A DNA stretch of 64,000 bases from an uncultured Rubrobacteraceae bacterium. Its GTDB lineage: Bacteria > Actinomycetota > Rubrobacteria > Rubrobacterales > Rubrobacteraceae. Positions 23,716-31,972 of this stretch are shown here, piece by piece (position 1 is the stretch's first letter; the number at the start of each line of letters is the position of its first letter). A program made the translations under genes and the position numbers. Under the pieces are notes generated by a model. It saw nothing but the letters and a program-made list of their open reading frames with translations, had not been told where the DNA came from and did no database searches. The stretch is from assembly GCA_902806085.1 (NCBI GenBank), contig CADCVH010000108.1, positions 96,635-160,634 on the forward strand. The letters run 5' to 3'.

Positions 23716-24969
23716 CTAACCCAGCGCTTCGTCCAGGCGGTCGGCGAGGATGCTCGAGCCGCCGTAGCCCATGAGCGGCCTCTCGACGAAGGGGCGGTCC
23801 CCGGCGGGGTAACAGAGGGGGAGGAGGGGGACGTCCAGGGCTTCGGCGATGGGCGCCTCCAGCTCGGTGCCGACGATCAGGCCAGGCCGGACGGCCTCTA
23901 TCCTGCCGGCCACCTTTTGCGGGTCGTCCTCGACGAACCCCCCCTCGGTGAAGGTCTGGGCGTGGAAGAGAAAGTCCCGCTCCAGGTGGACCAGGTACGT
24001 GCCGCAGGCGGCCACGTCGAGCCCGACTTCGCGCGCCAGGGCGTATCCGAGCCCCAAGGGGTAGGTGAAGTCCCCGAAGACGGCTGCCCTGCGGCCCGCG
24101 AAGGCCTCCGGCCTCTCCAGCCTGGCGTACCAGGGCAGCTTCGACGTGCGGGAGAGCTCGGACCAGACCGTCCGGTCGACGAACCTCGGGTCGAGCTCGC
24201 ACGCCTCGCCGACGGCCCGGAGCGCGGCCCCCGTGCCGGCTGCCCCGATCATGGGGGTGGTCACCCTGCCGATGCCGTGCTCGTCCTGCAGAAAGAGCGT
24301 GGCGGATTCGCCGACCTCCCGGTAGAGGAGCACGCTCGCCCAGGCGCGGGGGAGGCGGCGGAGGTCCTCGACCGTGGCCCCCAGCGGCACCCGCGCGTTG
24401 ACCTCGACCCCGACCAGGTTCAGGAGCCGCTCCGCCTCGTCGTACTCGGCCCCGGCGCCCGGCCCGAAGACCGGCGGCCCGAAAAGGTTGACCGTCGGGT
24501 ACTGGGTCCGCTCCAGTTTCGCCCCGGCGTGCGCCCGGACGAGGTCCTCGAGCGCGAGCTCCGCCGCCTCCGTCTCGCCCATGCCTGGCGTCTGCCAGTC
24601 GCAGGTGATCGGGGCCGGTCCGCCCCCGTCGGCCCCCGGGGCGGGGAATTCGGGGACGGCCTCCCCCGAGAGCAGGGCGGCCTCTGAGCGGGCCAGGATC
24701 ACGGCCTCCACCCCCGGGTGCCGCCGCGCCACGCCGGAGAGGTCCCGAGGCAGATCCCCCGGCGCGTAGGACTCCCTGCGCCCCTCGTGCAAGGGGCTCA
24801 ACGTGACCGGCGCCGGGCGTCCGTCCCGTTCCCGGCCCGAGTAGAGCGCGGGGAAGTACCCCTCGCCCGGGCCCGCCCGCAGCACCGCGTGCACGCCCCT
24901 CATGCTCGCCGCAAGCCTCAGGATACCGTGGCTCCCCGGCCCCTCGTAGACGCCCCCGAGGAGCCTCAC
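23716..24969 (-). CDS. BchB-like subunit of a dark protochlorophyllide reductase-type complex
   Basis: A 417-residue protein. Its N-terminus, MRLLGGVYEGPGSHGILRL and ASMRGVHAVL, follows the BchB/ChlB start position by position. ITCDWQTPGMGETEAAELAL, VNLFGPPVFGPG, VNARVPLGATVEDLRRLPRA, VLLYREVG and PLMGYGGSSILAD are also BchB motifs. True BchB gives Asp36 as a ligand to the [4Fe-4S] cluster; here that position is Glu36. The Cys of the TPTCTSS segment is also missing. Asp in VFGDFTYP (about residue 300) is kept. The chlorin-reducing function is therefore doubtful. The BchN-like gene is 13 bases upstream. No BchL-like ATPase or other pigment gene is in the window. Confidence 0.8.
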   Translation of the reverse strand: MRLLGGVYEGPGSHGILRLAASMRGVHAVLRAGPGEGYFPALYSGRERDGRPAPVTLSPLHEGRRESYAPGDLPRDLSGVARRHPGVEAVILARSEAALLSGEAVPEFPAPGADGGGPAPITCDWQTPGMGETEAAELALEDLVRAHAGAKLERTQYPTVNLFGPPVFGPGAGAEYDEAERLLNLVGVEVNARVPLGATVEDLRRLPRAWASVLLYREVGESATLFLQDEHGIGRVTTPMIGAAGTGAALRAVGEACELDPRFVDRTVWSELSRTSKLPWYARLERPEAFAGRRAAVFGDFTYPLGLGYALAREVGLDVAACGTYLVHLERDFLFHAQTFTEGGFVEDDPQKVAGRIEAVRPGLIVGTELEAPIAEALDVPLLPLCYPAGDRPFVERPLMGYGGSSILADRLDEALG

Positions 24970-24982
24970 GGGCCCTCCCCGC

Positions 24983-26278
24983 TCACAGGCTTAAGGCGTC
25001 GAGGGCCTCGGCCCGGTCGAAGGTCTTGGCCAGGAGCTCCAGGACGCGCCGGGCGCCCTCGTAGCCGTGGAGGCCGGCCCGGACAAAGTCCCGCGGGGGG
25101 CGGCACAGGTGGCCGCGGGCGACGAGCGGGGCGTAGAGGCCCGGGCTCGCGACCACCACGTCCGGCCTGGCCGCCTCGATGCGCTGCAACTGGCCCCGCC
25201 AGTCCGGGGAGACGACCACGTCAACCCCCGGGCCCAAGGTCTGCAGCTCCTCGGACAGGAAGCGCCGGTCCAGCCTTGGGGCGCCGACCTCGAGCACGAC
25301 CGCCCCCGCGTCGGCCAGGAAGCGGGCCAGGGGGACCTCGAAACCCGTGTCGCCGGCGAAGAAGATCCTCTTCCCCCTCACGCGGTTGCGCAACGCCCCG
25401 AGCTCCTCCCACACCGAGCGCGCCCGCACGACCTCGCTCGACCCGGCCCCGGCCTCCGCCGCCACGTCCTGCAAGAACCGCGCCGTCCCGTCCACCCCGA
25501 TGGGCAAAAGCGTCCTGACGACCCTGGCCCCGCGGTCCCGCGACGCGTCCGCCGCCGTCCCCAGGTTCGGGTCGAGCACCCCCACCACCGTTCCCTCTCC
25601 CACAGGCGGCAGCCCGGCTCCCCCGACGTCCGGCACGGCCCCCGAGACCTCCACCCCGGTCCGGGCCAGCTCCGCGACGAGACCCGCGACGGAGCCCGGC
25701 GATAGGGCCGCCCCGAGGAGCACGACGGGCCGGCCCTGCCCGGTTGCCTCCTCCCGTCCCCGGCCCCGCAGCCCGAAGAGGCCGCCGCGTTTGGCCTGCG
25801 AGGCGGCCTCCACGAGCTCGGAGGTCCTGCGCTTCGGGCACAGGCCGACGAGGGCGGCGAGGACCCGGTCTTCGAGGTCGGTGGAGAGGACGCCGGGCGT
25901 GGGGTAAGGGGCGTCCGAATCCACCGCCCCTACCGGCAGGTCCAGCTTGCGGGCCGCGAGACGGGCCTCGAAGGCCGCGTCGACGCCCAGGGAGGAGGCC
26001 GTCCGCCCGCAGACCAGGAGGACCAGCTCCGTCCCGCGGCCGGCGGCCTCGACCGCGAGGCCCGCGAGCTGGCCCTGTTGCGGCGGGTCGTCGGGGTCGA
26101 GGACCGCGAAGGTCACGCGGGGGTCGGGGAGGGCGGGCGACAGGGAGCGGACCAGGTGGGCCTCCGCCCGGGTGCCCGCGACGATCACCAGGGCGCCCGG
26201 AAGCCTCTGCGCCAGGCCGTTCACGGCGTGGAGCGGGGGCAAGACGTCCGGTATCCCCGACTCGTTGAGGATCGTCAA
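24983..26278 (-). CDS. BchN-like subunit of a dark protochlorophyllide reductase-type complex
   Basis: A 431-residue nitrogenase-component-1-fold protein. LLPIGVDGTARFLQDVA, GKRIFFAGDTGFEVPLARFL, EVGAPRLDRRFLSEEL, PDVVVASPGLYAPLVARGH and RAGLHGYEGARRVLELL match BchN/ChlN closely. By eye alignment with ChlN the three cluster-binding cysteines (in TFCPISC, GTKTCGY and IGTCTTE) are replaced by Pro14, Glu39 and Arg92. A cluster bound in the normal way is therefore not possible. It is the first gene of the pair. A glycine-rich linker (GGLFGLRGRGREEATGQG) is inserted in the middle. deoD lies 61 bases upstream, so the pair may be the tail of the salvage operon. Confidence 0.78.
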   Translation of the reverse strand: MTILNESGIPDVLPPLHAVNGLAQRLPGALVIVAGTRAEAHLVRSLSPALPDPRVTFAVLDPDDPPQQGQLAGLAVEAAGRGTELVLLVCGRTASSLGVDAAFEARLAARKLDLPVGAVDSDAPYPTPGVLSTDLEDRVLAALVGLCPKRRTSELVEAASQAKRGGLFGLRGRGREEATGQGRPVVLLGAALSPGSVAGLVAELARTGVEVSGAVPDVGGAGLPPVGEGTVVGVLDPNLGTAADASRDRGARVVRTLLPIGVDGTARFLQDVAAEAGAGSSEVVRARSVWEELGALRNRVRGKRIFFAGDTGFEVPLARFLADAGAVVLEVGAPRLDRRFLSEELQTLGPGVDVVVSPDWRGQLQRIEAARPDVVVASPGLYAPLVARGHLCRPPRDFVRAGLHGYEGARRVLELLAKTFDRAEALDALSL

Positions 26279-26339
26279 TGTCTCTCCCTAGGCCTCTGGT
26301 GCGGGATCCCGGCCCCCTCGCGACGTTTCGGGAAGGTTC

Positions 26340-27053
26340 CTAGTTTAAGGCGTTTAGCGTGTCGAGCGCCAGCGCCATCATGTTGTCCACCGCGCCGCGC
26401 AGCTCGTCGTCGCCTATCCTGACGACCTCGGCCCCGATGGTGTCAGAGACCGTGAGCAGGCACCCGGCCCGCACGCCCCGCATCGCCGCTATCGTGAAGA
26501 TCGCCGCCGCCTCCATCTCGACGGCCAAAACCCCCAAATTACCCCACAACTCGGCCGGCTTATTCGTCGGGTCGTAGAAGAGGTCGGAGGAGACTATGGG
26601 CCCCACGGAGGTCCGCCTGCCGGCGCTTTCGGCGGCGTGGTAAGCGGCGTGCACCACGTCGAAGTGGGCCGCCGGGGCGTAGGGGACGCCCTGGGTTATG
26701 GAAGAGACCGTGCCGTCCTGCGGCGTCGCCGCCGTCGCCACGATCAGGTCGCCCAACTGCAGGTTCGGGTCGTAACCCCCGCAGGTGCCCACCCTGAGCA
26801 GGTTCTTCGCCCCGAGCCCGATCAGCTCCTCCGTCACGATGGAGGCGCTGGGGCACCCCATCCCCGTCGTCTGAACCGAGACGGGCTCCCCTTTGTAGGT
26901 CCCGGTAAACCCGAGCATCCCCCTCTCCCCGGTCACCTGCCTCGCGTCATCGAAAAAGTTCTCCGCGATGTACTTCGCCCGCATGGGGTCCCCAGGCAAG
27001 AGAACGCTCTCGGCAAAATCCCCCGGCTCCGCGCGCACATGAACAGGGCTCAA
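26340..27053 (-). CDS. deoD: purine nucleoside phosphorylase (DeoD type)
   Basis: Phosphorolysis of purine (deoxy)nucleosides to base and (deoxy)ribose-1-phosphate. The 237-residue length matches the hexameric class. Motifs: SVLLPGDPMRAKYIAE (phosphate-binding Gly and Arg), GMGCPSASIVTEELI, LLRVGTCGGYD, VEMEAAAIFTIA (nucleoside Met-Glu) and LTVSDTIG with the catalytic Asp. The start is a TTG at 27053. It belongs with the thymidine phosphorylase gene 90 bases upstream. Confidence 0.95.
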   Translation of the reverse strand: MSPVHVRAEPGDFAESVLLPGDPMRAKYIAENFFDDARQVTGERGMLGFTGTYKGEPVSVQTTGMGCPSASIVTEELIGLGAKNLLRVGTCGGYDPNLQLGDLIVATAATPQDGTVSSITQGVPYAPAAHFDVVHAAYHAAESAGRRTSVGPIVSSDLFYDPTNKPAELWGNLGVLAVEMEAAAIFTIAAMRGVRAGCLLTVSDTIGAEVVRIGDDELRGAVDNMMALALDTLNALN

Positions 27054-27143
27054 TTCGGCTCCCTTCGGTCGTCTAAAGGCTTCGGGTTCGAGGTTTTTTG
27101 GGCCCCGGATTCTTCCCCGGGCCTGCCGCCTCGAACCTCCTTT

Positions 27144-28409
27144 TCACAGGTCGTCCAGGATAGCAGGGGCGGGCTCTGGGGGCTCGTCCCGGATGTCGAG
27201 CGCTTGGAGGATCAAGCCCTCGGCCCGCCCCGCTTCGCGGTCGCCGTGCAGGCGGGCCACGGGGTCGCCTCTCTGGACGCGGTCGCCTGGCTTTGCGAGG
27301 AGTTCTACGCCGGCGGCGGGGTCTATTTTGTCCGTCTTTTTCTGGCGGCCGGCGCCCAGGGCGAGGGCGGCGCGGCCGACGTTGAGGGCGGCGAAGCGGG
27401 CGACGTAGCCGCCGCGGGGGGCCCGGACTTCCCGGGTGGTCCCCGAGGTTGGGAGGTTTTCGAGGGCGCCGGGGGGGGCGCCTTGCGCCCGGACGAACCG
27501 CTCCAGCTTCTCGTGGGCGGCGCCGGAGGAGAGGGCCCTCTCGACGGACCGGGCCGGGTCTTTGTCGCCTTTTAGCTCCAGGAGTTTGGAGGCGACGAGG
27601 CGGGCCTCGGCGGCCAGGTCTTCGGGAACGGGGTCCCCGCGCAGGAAGCCGGCGCTCTCGCGGACTTCGAGGGCGTTGCCGACGGCGCTTCCTAGCGGGG
27701 TGTCCATGCCGGTTATGACGGCGGAGGCGCGGATGCCGAGGGACTCGCTGAGGCGGACGAGGAGGCCGGCCAGCTCGCGGGCCTCCTCGTCCGTCTTCAT
27801 GAAAGCGCCCGAGCCCCGCTTGACGTCGTAGAGGAGGTGACCCGCGCCCGTGGCGGCCTTTTTGGAGACGATGGAGGAGCCTATGAGGGGCAGGGAATCA
27901 ACCGTGCCGGTCGTGTCGCGCAGCGCGTAGATGGCCTTGTCCGCGGGGGCCAGGTCCCCGGCCTCGATGATGGCGAGCCCGACCTCCTCGACCTGGCGGC
28001 GGAACCGCCCTTCGGGGAGGTCCACGGAGAAGCCGGGTATCGACTCCAGTTTGTCTATCGTGCCGCCCGTTGTGCCGAGGCCGCGCCCGGAGAGCTTCGC
28101 GACCGGCGCCCCGCAGGCGGCGACGATGGGGAGGGAGATCAGGCTGATCTTGTCCCCAACCCCGCCCGTCGAGTGCTTGTCAACGCTGTCCGGGAACGAA
28201 TAAGCCTCGCCCGACTCTGCCATAGCCCTCGTCAGGGCGAGCGTCTCCCCGTAGTTCATCCCCCTGATAAAGACCGCCATCAGGAGCGCTGACATCTGGT
28301 AGTCCGGCACCGAGCCCGTGGTGTACCCCGCGACGACCTCCCGGACGACGTCCTCCGCGAGCTCCCCGCCCCTCTTCTTCGCCTCGATGGCCTCAAGCAC
28401 CACGCTCAC
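27144..28409 (-). CDS. deoA: thymidine/pyrimidine-nucleoside phosphorylase
   Basis: Splits thymidine (or uridine) to base and sugar-1-phosphate. The PROSITE-type motif SGRGLGTTGGTIDKLE is intact; VDKHSTGGVGDKISL binds phosphate; YALRDTTGTVDSLPLI and SSIVSKKAATGAGHLLYDVK are conserved. The C-terminal beta-rich domain ends near AILDDL. At 421 residues it fits the family. GTG at 28409 was chosen because SVVLEAIEAKKRGGELAED is the usual N-terminus and GGAAAGGGG lies upstream; an ATG at 28445 would add 12 residues. Products feed deoB and the pentose/triose pathways. Confidence 0.93.
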   Translation of the reverse strand: MSVVLEAIEAKKRGGELAEDVVREVVAGYTTGSVPDYQMSALLMAVFIRGMNYGETLALTRAMAESGEAYSFPDSVDKHSTGGVGDKISLISLPIVAACGAPVAKLSGRGLGTTGGTIDKLESIPGFSVDLPEGRFRRQVEEVGLAIIEAGDLAPADKAIYALRDTTGTVDSLPLIGSSIVSKKAATGAGHLLYDVKRGSGAFMKTDEEARELAGLLVRLSESLGIRASAVITGMDTPLGSAVGNALEVRESAGFLRGDPVPEDLAAEARLVASKLLELKGDKDPARSVERALSSGAAHEKLERFVRAQGAPPGALENLPTSGTTREVRAPRGGYVARFAALNVGRAALALGAGRQKKTDKIDPAAGVELLAKPGDRVQRGDPVARLHGDREAGRAEGLILQALDIRDEPPEPAPAILDDL

Positions 28410-28491
28410 CGCGGACCCCTTTCCAAGAAGCTCTCCTCCCGCCATTCTAGCGGGAGCCCGCCCCCCGGGCGCCGCAACGCGACGCCGGCGG

Positions 28492-28536
28492 GCCGAAAGC
28501 GTGGGCGAAGCCGGGGCGTGCTGGCGGGCTAACCCG
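28492..28536. repeat. dispersed GC-rich 3'-end repeat, copy 2
   Basis: GCCGAAAGCG, GGCGAAGCCGG, GCGTGCTGG and CTAACCCG appear here as at 3196-3255, in a slightly different order. The minus-strand stop codon of pfkA (CTA at 28529-28531) is inside the repeat, as the lspA stop is in copy 1. Confidence 0.5.
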
Positions 28537-29503
28537 GCAGGGCGGAGAGCACCCCGGCGAGGCGGTACAGGTCCGGGTCCAGCGGGCGTTTCTGCCCGGC
28601 GACCTCGTCGAGGGGGACGCGCCGGATGTCGTCCCCGGAGAGGCCGACCATCGTGCCGGAGGCCTCGTAGGCGAGGGCGTCCACGGCGGCGGCGCCCAGG
28701 CGGGCGGCGAGGATGCGGTCGAAGGCCGAGGGGGTTCCGCCGGACTGGATGTGCCCGAGGGTCGTGAGGTCGGCCTGGTAGCTTCCGCCCGCGTCGTTGA
28801 CGAAGTCGCAGAGCTCCCCGGCGGTCGGCGAGGCGCCCTCGGCCACCACGACGGTGAAGCGCGGCTTGCCCTTCTCGTAGGACTCGTTGAGCAGCTCGAG
28901 GAGCTCTTCTGGCTCCGTCTCGAACTCGGGGGTGACGGTGGCGTCCGCGCCGCCCGCTATGGCGCTCATGACGGCGAGGTAGCCGGAGTCTCGACCGAGC
29001 ACCTCGACGACCATCGCCCTGCGGTGGGCGGTGGCCGTGTCCTTTATGCGGTCTATGACCGCCACGGCGGTGTTCAGGGCGGTGTCCGCGCCGATGGAGA
29101 GCTCCGTGCCGGGGATGTCGTTGTCTATCGTGGCCGGGACCCCGACGGTCGGCAGGCCGCGTTTGTCGAGTTCCAGGCCGCCCGAGAGGCTGCCGCCGCC
29201 CCCGATGACGACCATCCCCCCGACGCCGGCCTCCCGGAGCCGGTTTAGGGCCTTCTCCTTGCCCCCTTCCTCCTCCTCGAACTCCGGGGAGCGTCCCGTG
29301 CCCAGGGCCGTGCCGCCCCGCTGGACGAGGCCCCAGAGCTCGCTGCGTTTCACCGGGCGGAAGTCGCCCCGGAGGAGGCCGTGGTAGCCCTCCTCCACGA
29401 CCACGGCCTCCCAGCCCCGCGCGAAGGCCGCCTGCGCCGCCGCCCGGATCGCCGCGTTCATCCCGGGGGCGACGCCCCCGCTGGTGAGCACCGCTATCTT
29501 CAA
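28529..29503 (-). CDS. pfkA: 6-phosphofructokinase-like protein with altered nucleotide site
   Basis: A 324-residue phosphofructokinase. GVPATIDNDIPGTE has the catalytic Asp127, VVEVLGRDSGYLA and GHIQSGGTPSAFDRILAARL are substrate motifs, and length and numbering match bacterial PfkA. Two usually acidic positions differ: the first loop reads TSGGVAPGMN (GGDAPGMN in most ATP enzymes) and the ATP/Mg loop reads IGGGGSLSGG, with Gly103 in place of Asp103. Phosphoryl donor or activity may be unusual. The TTG start has GAGAGGAG upstream. It lies beside deoA, linking salvage sugars to glycolysis. Confidence 0.87.
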   Translation of the reverse strand: MKIAVLTSGGVAPGMNAAIRAAAQAAFARGWEAVVVEEGYHGLLRGDFRPVKRSELWGLVQRGGTALGTGRSPEFEEEEGGKEKALNRLREAGVGGMVVIGGGGSLSGGLELDKRGLPTVGVPATIDNDIPGTELSIGADTALNTAVAVIDRIKDTATAHRRAMVVEVLGRDSGYLAVMSAIAGGADATVTPEFETEPEELLELLNESYEKGKPRFTVVVAEGASPTAGELCDFVNDAGGSYQADLTTLGHIQSGGTPSAFDRILAARLGAAAVDALAYEASGTMVGLSGDDIRRVPLDEVAGQKRPLDPDLYRLAGVLSALPG

Positions 29504-29594
29504 AAGCCTCTCCTCTCGCTCGTCTCGTCCGCCGGTATGTACCCCCCCGCGGGCTTTTCTTGCGCGGGGGGAGGCCGCGCGGCTTGCGCTTCGG

Positions 29595-29600
29595 TAAAAT
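29595..29600 (+). promoter_or_regulatory. -10 element TAAAAT of the endonuclease/phosphatase-family gene
   Basis: TAAAAT lies 28 bases before the TTG start, with a separate Shine-Dalgarno GGAGAGGAGG in between, so this gene has an ordinary leader unlike many others here. Confidence 0.4.
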
Positions 29601-29628
29601 CCGCGGCAACGGCGGAGAGGAGGGGGCC

Positions 29629-30462
29629 TTGGCTGGTTGCCCCGTGAGGGTTATGAGCTTCAACGTGAGGGGGGCGTCGCACAGGGACGGGATCAACGCC
29701 TGGGAAGGCCGCGCCGCGCTCAACGTCGACACCATAAAGCGGTACGGACCGGGCGTGATCGGGCTCCAGGAAGTCCACGCCCCCAACCTCGCCGTCTACG
29801 AGGAGGAGCTGCCCGGCTACGGCCGCATCATGGGCCCGGCCTACGGCACGGAGAGGCTGGAGGAGTTCGCCGCCATCTTCTACGACGCCGACCGTTTCGA
29901 GGAGCTCGACTCCGGCGGCTTCTGGCTGAGCGACACGCCGGAGGAGTCTTCGGCGAGCTGGGGCAACGAGGTCGTCCGCTCCGCGAACTGGGCCGTCCTG
30001 CGCTGCCGCGAGACGGACGTCGCGTTCCTGCACGCCAACACCCACCTCGACCACCTCAGCGAGCGGGCCCGCGTCGAAGGCAACCGCCTCATAGTCCGCC
30101 AGACGCAGCAGACGCTCGAAAACCACGGCCACCCGCCGACCATCGTCACCGGCGACTTCAACTGCAAGCCGGGGTCCGCGCCGTACCGCGTCTTTCTCGA
30201 CGGGGGCTTCACCGACACCTTCCTCGCCGCCGGCAACGAGGAAGGGAAAGACGCCTACACCTTCCACGCCTTCAAGGGCTCGCGCTTCAAGCCCCAGGAT
30301 ACGGACAAGCCTTTCGGGCGGATCGACTGGATCCTGGTCAGAGACCCGGGCGACCACGTAAAGGTGCGCTCCCACCAAATACCCCGCGACGCCGACGAGG
30401 AGGCCGGCCTCTACCCGAGCGACCACTACCCCGTCTTCGCAGACCTCGACCTGACCGAATAA
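29629..30462 (+). CDS. endonuclease/exonuclease/phosphatase family hydrolase
   Basis: A 277-residue Mg-dependent hydrolase of the DNase I-like superfamily. VRVMSFNVRG starts the fold; IGLQEVHAPN supplies the metal-binding Glu; ANTHLDHLSERAR, IVTGDFNCKPGSAPYR, GRIDWILV and YPSDHYPVFADLDL are the remaining signature motifs. No signal peptide, so a cytoplasmic phosphodiesterase or phosphatase; substrate unknown. TTG at 29629 was chosen for the strong GGAGAGGAGG before it; the frame upstream does not resemble the family. It is divergent from pfkA. Confidence 0.9.
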   Translation: MAGCPVRVMSFNVRGASHRDGINAWEGRAALNVDTIKRYGPGVIGLQEVHAPNLAVYEEELPGYGRIMGPAYGTERLEEFAAIFYDADRFEELDSGGFWLSDTPEESSASWGNEVVRSANWAVLRCRETDVAFLHANTHLDHLSERARVEGNRLIVRQTQQTLENHGHPPTIVTGDFNCKPGSAPYRVFLDGGFTDTFLAAGNEEGKDAYTFHAFKGSRFKPQDTDKPFGRIDWILVRDPGDHVKVRSHQIPRDADEEAGLYPSDHYPVFADLDLTE

Positions 30463-30621
30463 CCGCCCCCGAGATCCACAAACAAACCTTTTCGGCCGCC
30501 GGGGGATAAGAGAGGTAGGAGGCCCCAAAGACGCCAACCGGGAAGGTGAGCGTGGACGAGCGAAAAGCCATAGAGCTCCGACAACCGGCATCACACGGCT
30601 GCAAGCCCCACCCGGCCTGCT

Positions 30622-31788
30622 CTACACGAAGCTCTCCCCCGGAAGACCGCCCTTCTCTACACCCATCCACGCCGCGGTAGAAGCCCCGACGTCCGAAAAG
30701 CCGATCCGGACCCCGAGGTCGCGTGGCTCGCCTGCGCCGACCACGAGCAGCGGCACCCGCTCGCGGGTGTGGTCTGTTCCCCTGAAGGTCGGGTCGTTGC
30801 CGTGGTCGGCGGTGACGATGAGCAGGTCTTCTGCGGTCATCGCGTCGAGCAGCTCGGGCAGGCGGTCGTCGAAGCGTTTTATGTTCCCTGCCATGCCCCG
30901 CGGGTCGCGGCGGTGGCCGTACTTGGCGTCGAAGTCCACGAGGTTGGCGAAGACGAGGCCGGACTCGATGCGACCGAGGGCAGCGAGGATGGCGTCCATT
31001 TTGGCGCCGTCGTCGGGCTGGCCCGGGAGATGTTCCGTGATGCCCTTGCCGTCGAAGATGTCCCGGATCTTGCCGACGGCCACGACCCCGTGGCCCCCGT
31101 TTTTGATCCTGTCCATGTACGTCTCGGAGGGCGGGGTGATGCCGTAGTCGTGGCGGTTCTCGTTCTCCCGCTCGTAGCCTCCCGGTCGGCCGTGGAAGGG
31201 ACGGGCGATGACGCGCTCGACCATTATCTTGCCCTCGCCTATGAGCATCTTGTGAGCCTTCCGGCAGGCCTCGTAGAGCTCCTCCAGGGGGATGAGCCGC
31301 GTGTTGGCGGCGACCTGGAAGACGGAGTCGGCTGAGGTGTAGAGGATCCAGGCGCCGGTCTTTTCTTGCTCCGGCCCCAGCTCCTCGATGATCTCCGTCC
31401 CCGAGGCCGGCCTGTTCCCGATAACCCCCCGCCCGGTCTCGTCCTCGAACCTTGCGAGCACGTCTTCGGGGAAGCCGTCGGGGTACGTCGGCAGCGGGTC
31501 GTCGAGCACGAGCCCCATCATCTCCCAGTGTCCCGCGAGCGTCGCCTTGGCCGCCGAGAGCTCCACCATGAGCCCGTGGGAGGCGCCGGGGCGGCCGGCC
31601 GGCGGGACGCCTTCTATCTCTTCGATGTTGCCGAGGCCCAAAGCTTGCAGGTTCGGGGCGTCGAGGCCGCCGACGGCGTCGGCGGTGTTCGCCAGGGTGT
31701 TCGCGCCCTCGTCGCCGAACTGTGCCGCGTCCGGGGCGTTGCCGGCGCCCAGGCCGTCCAGGACCACGACCGTCGCTCTGCGTCCCAT
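30622..31788 (-). CDS. deoB: phosphopentomutase
   Basis: Interconverts (deoxy)ribose-1-phosphate and -5-phosphate. The 388-residue protein has the alkaline-phosphatase-superfamily metal motifs VVVLDGLGAGNAPDA, GANTLAN (phosphorylated Thr), GHWEMMG, NLVDFDAKYGHRRD and VTADHGNDPTFRGTDHTRE. It takes the products of deoA and deoD in this window. ATG with AAGGAGAGAC upstream. It converges with the endonuclease/phosphatase gene, with about 160 non-coding bases between. Confidence 0.97.
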   Translation of the reverse strand: MGRRATVVVLDGLGAGNAPDAAQFGDEGANTLANTADAVGGLDAPNLQALGLGNIEEIEGVPPAGRPGASHGLMVELSAAKATLAGHWEMMGLVLDDPLPTYPDGFPEDVLARFEDETGRGVIGNRPASGTEIIEELGPEQEKTGAWILYTSADSVFQVAANTRLIPLEELYEACRKAHKMLIGEGKIMVERVIARPFHGRPGGYERENENRHDYGITPPSETYMDRIKNGGHGVVAVGKIRDIFDGKGITEHLPGQPDDGAKMDAILAALGRIESGLVFANLVDFDAKYGHRRDPRGMAGNIKRFDDRLPELLDAMTAEDLLIVTADHGNDPTFRGTDHTRERVPLLVVGAGEPRDLGVRIGFSDVGASTAAWMGVEKGGLPGESFV

Positions 31789-31912
31789 GTCTCTCCTTTG
31801 TGGATCCGTCGGCCCCGATCCTCTTTGCAGACCGCTTTACCGGATCAGTATGCCCGCTACGGACGCGTCTATCAGGCATCGATCGGGGGCGTCCGTTCTT
31901 CGCCGGGCTCCG

Positions 31913-31944
31913 TAGGGTAAGTAACTAGTAGGGTAGGTAACTAG
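31913..31944 (+). repeat. 16-base tandem repeat with one mismatch
   Basis: TAGGGTAAGTAACTAG (31913-31928) is followed directly by TAGGGTAGGTAACTAG (31929-31944). It lies upstream of the acetyltransferase gene and could be a pair of regulator sites; no such regulator was identified. Confidence 0.8.
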
Positions 31945-31972
31945 CCTTCTATTCGACAGGACCGGGAGGGGC

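Noticed and set aside
23716..26278. Nitrogenase NifD/NifK or chlorin reductase BchY/BchZ identity for the Bch-like pair
   Set aside because: The N-terminus and the LPIGVDGT and PLGATVEDLRRLPRAW motifs are specific to BchN and BchB; no FeMo-cofactor Cys/His or P-cluster cysteines are present.
28446..29786. Long open frame on the minus strand running from the thymidine phosphorylase gene far upstream, giving a protein of about 880 residues
   Set aside because: The upstream part is an out-of-phase read of pfkA, arginine- and proline-rich and without any family motif; pfkA itself is clearly the coding frame. High GC removes stop codons from other frames.
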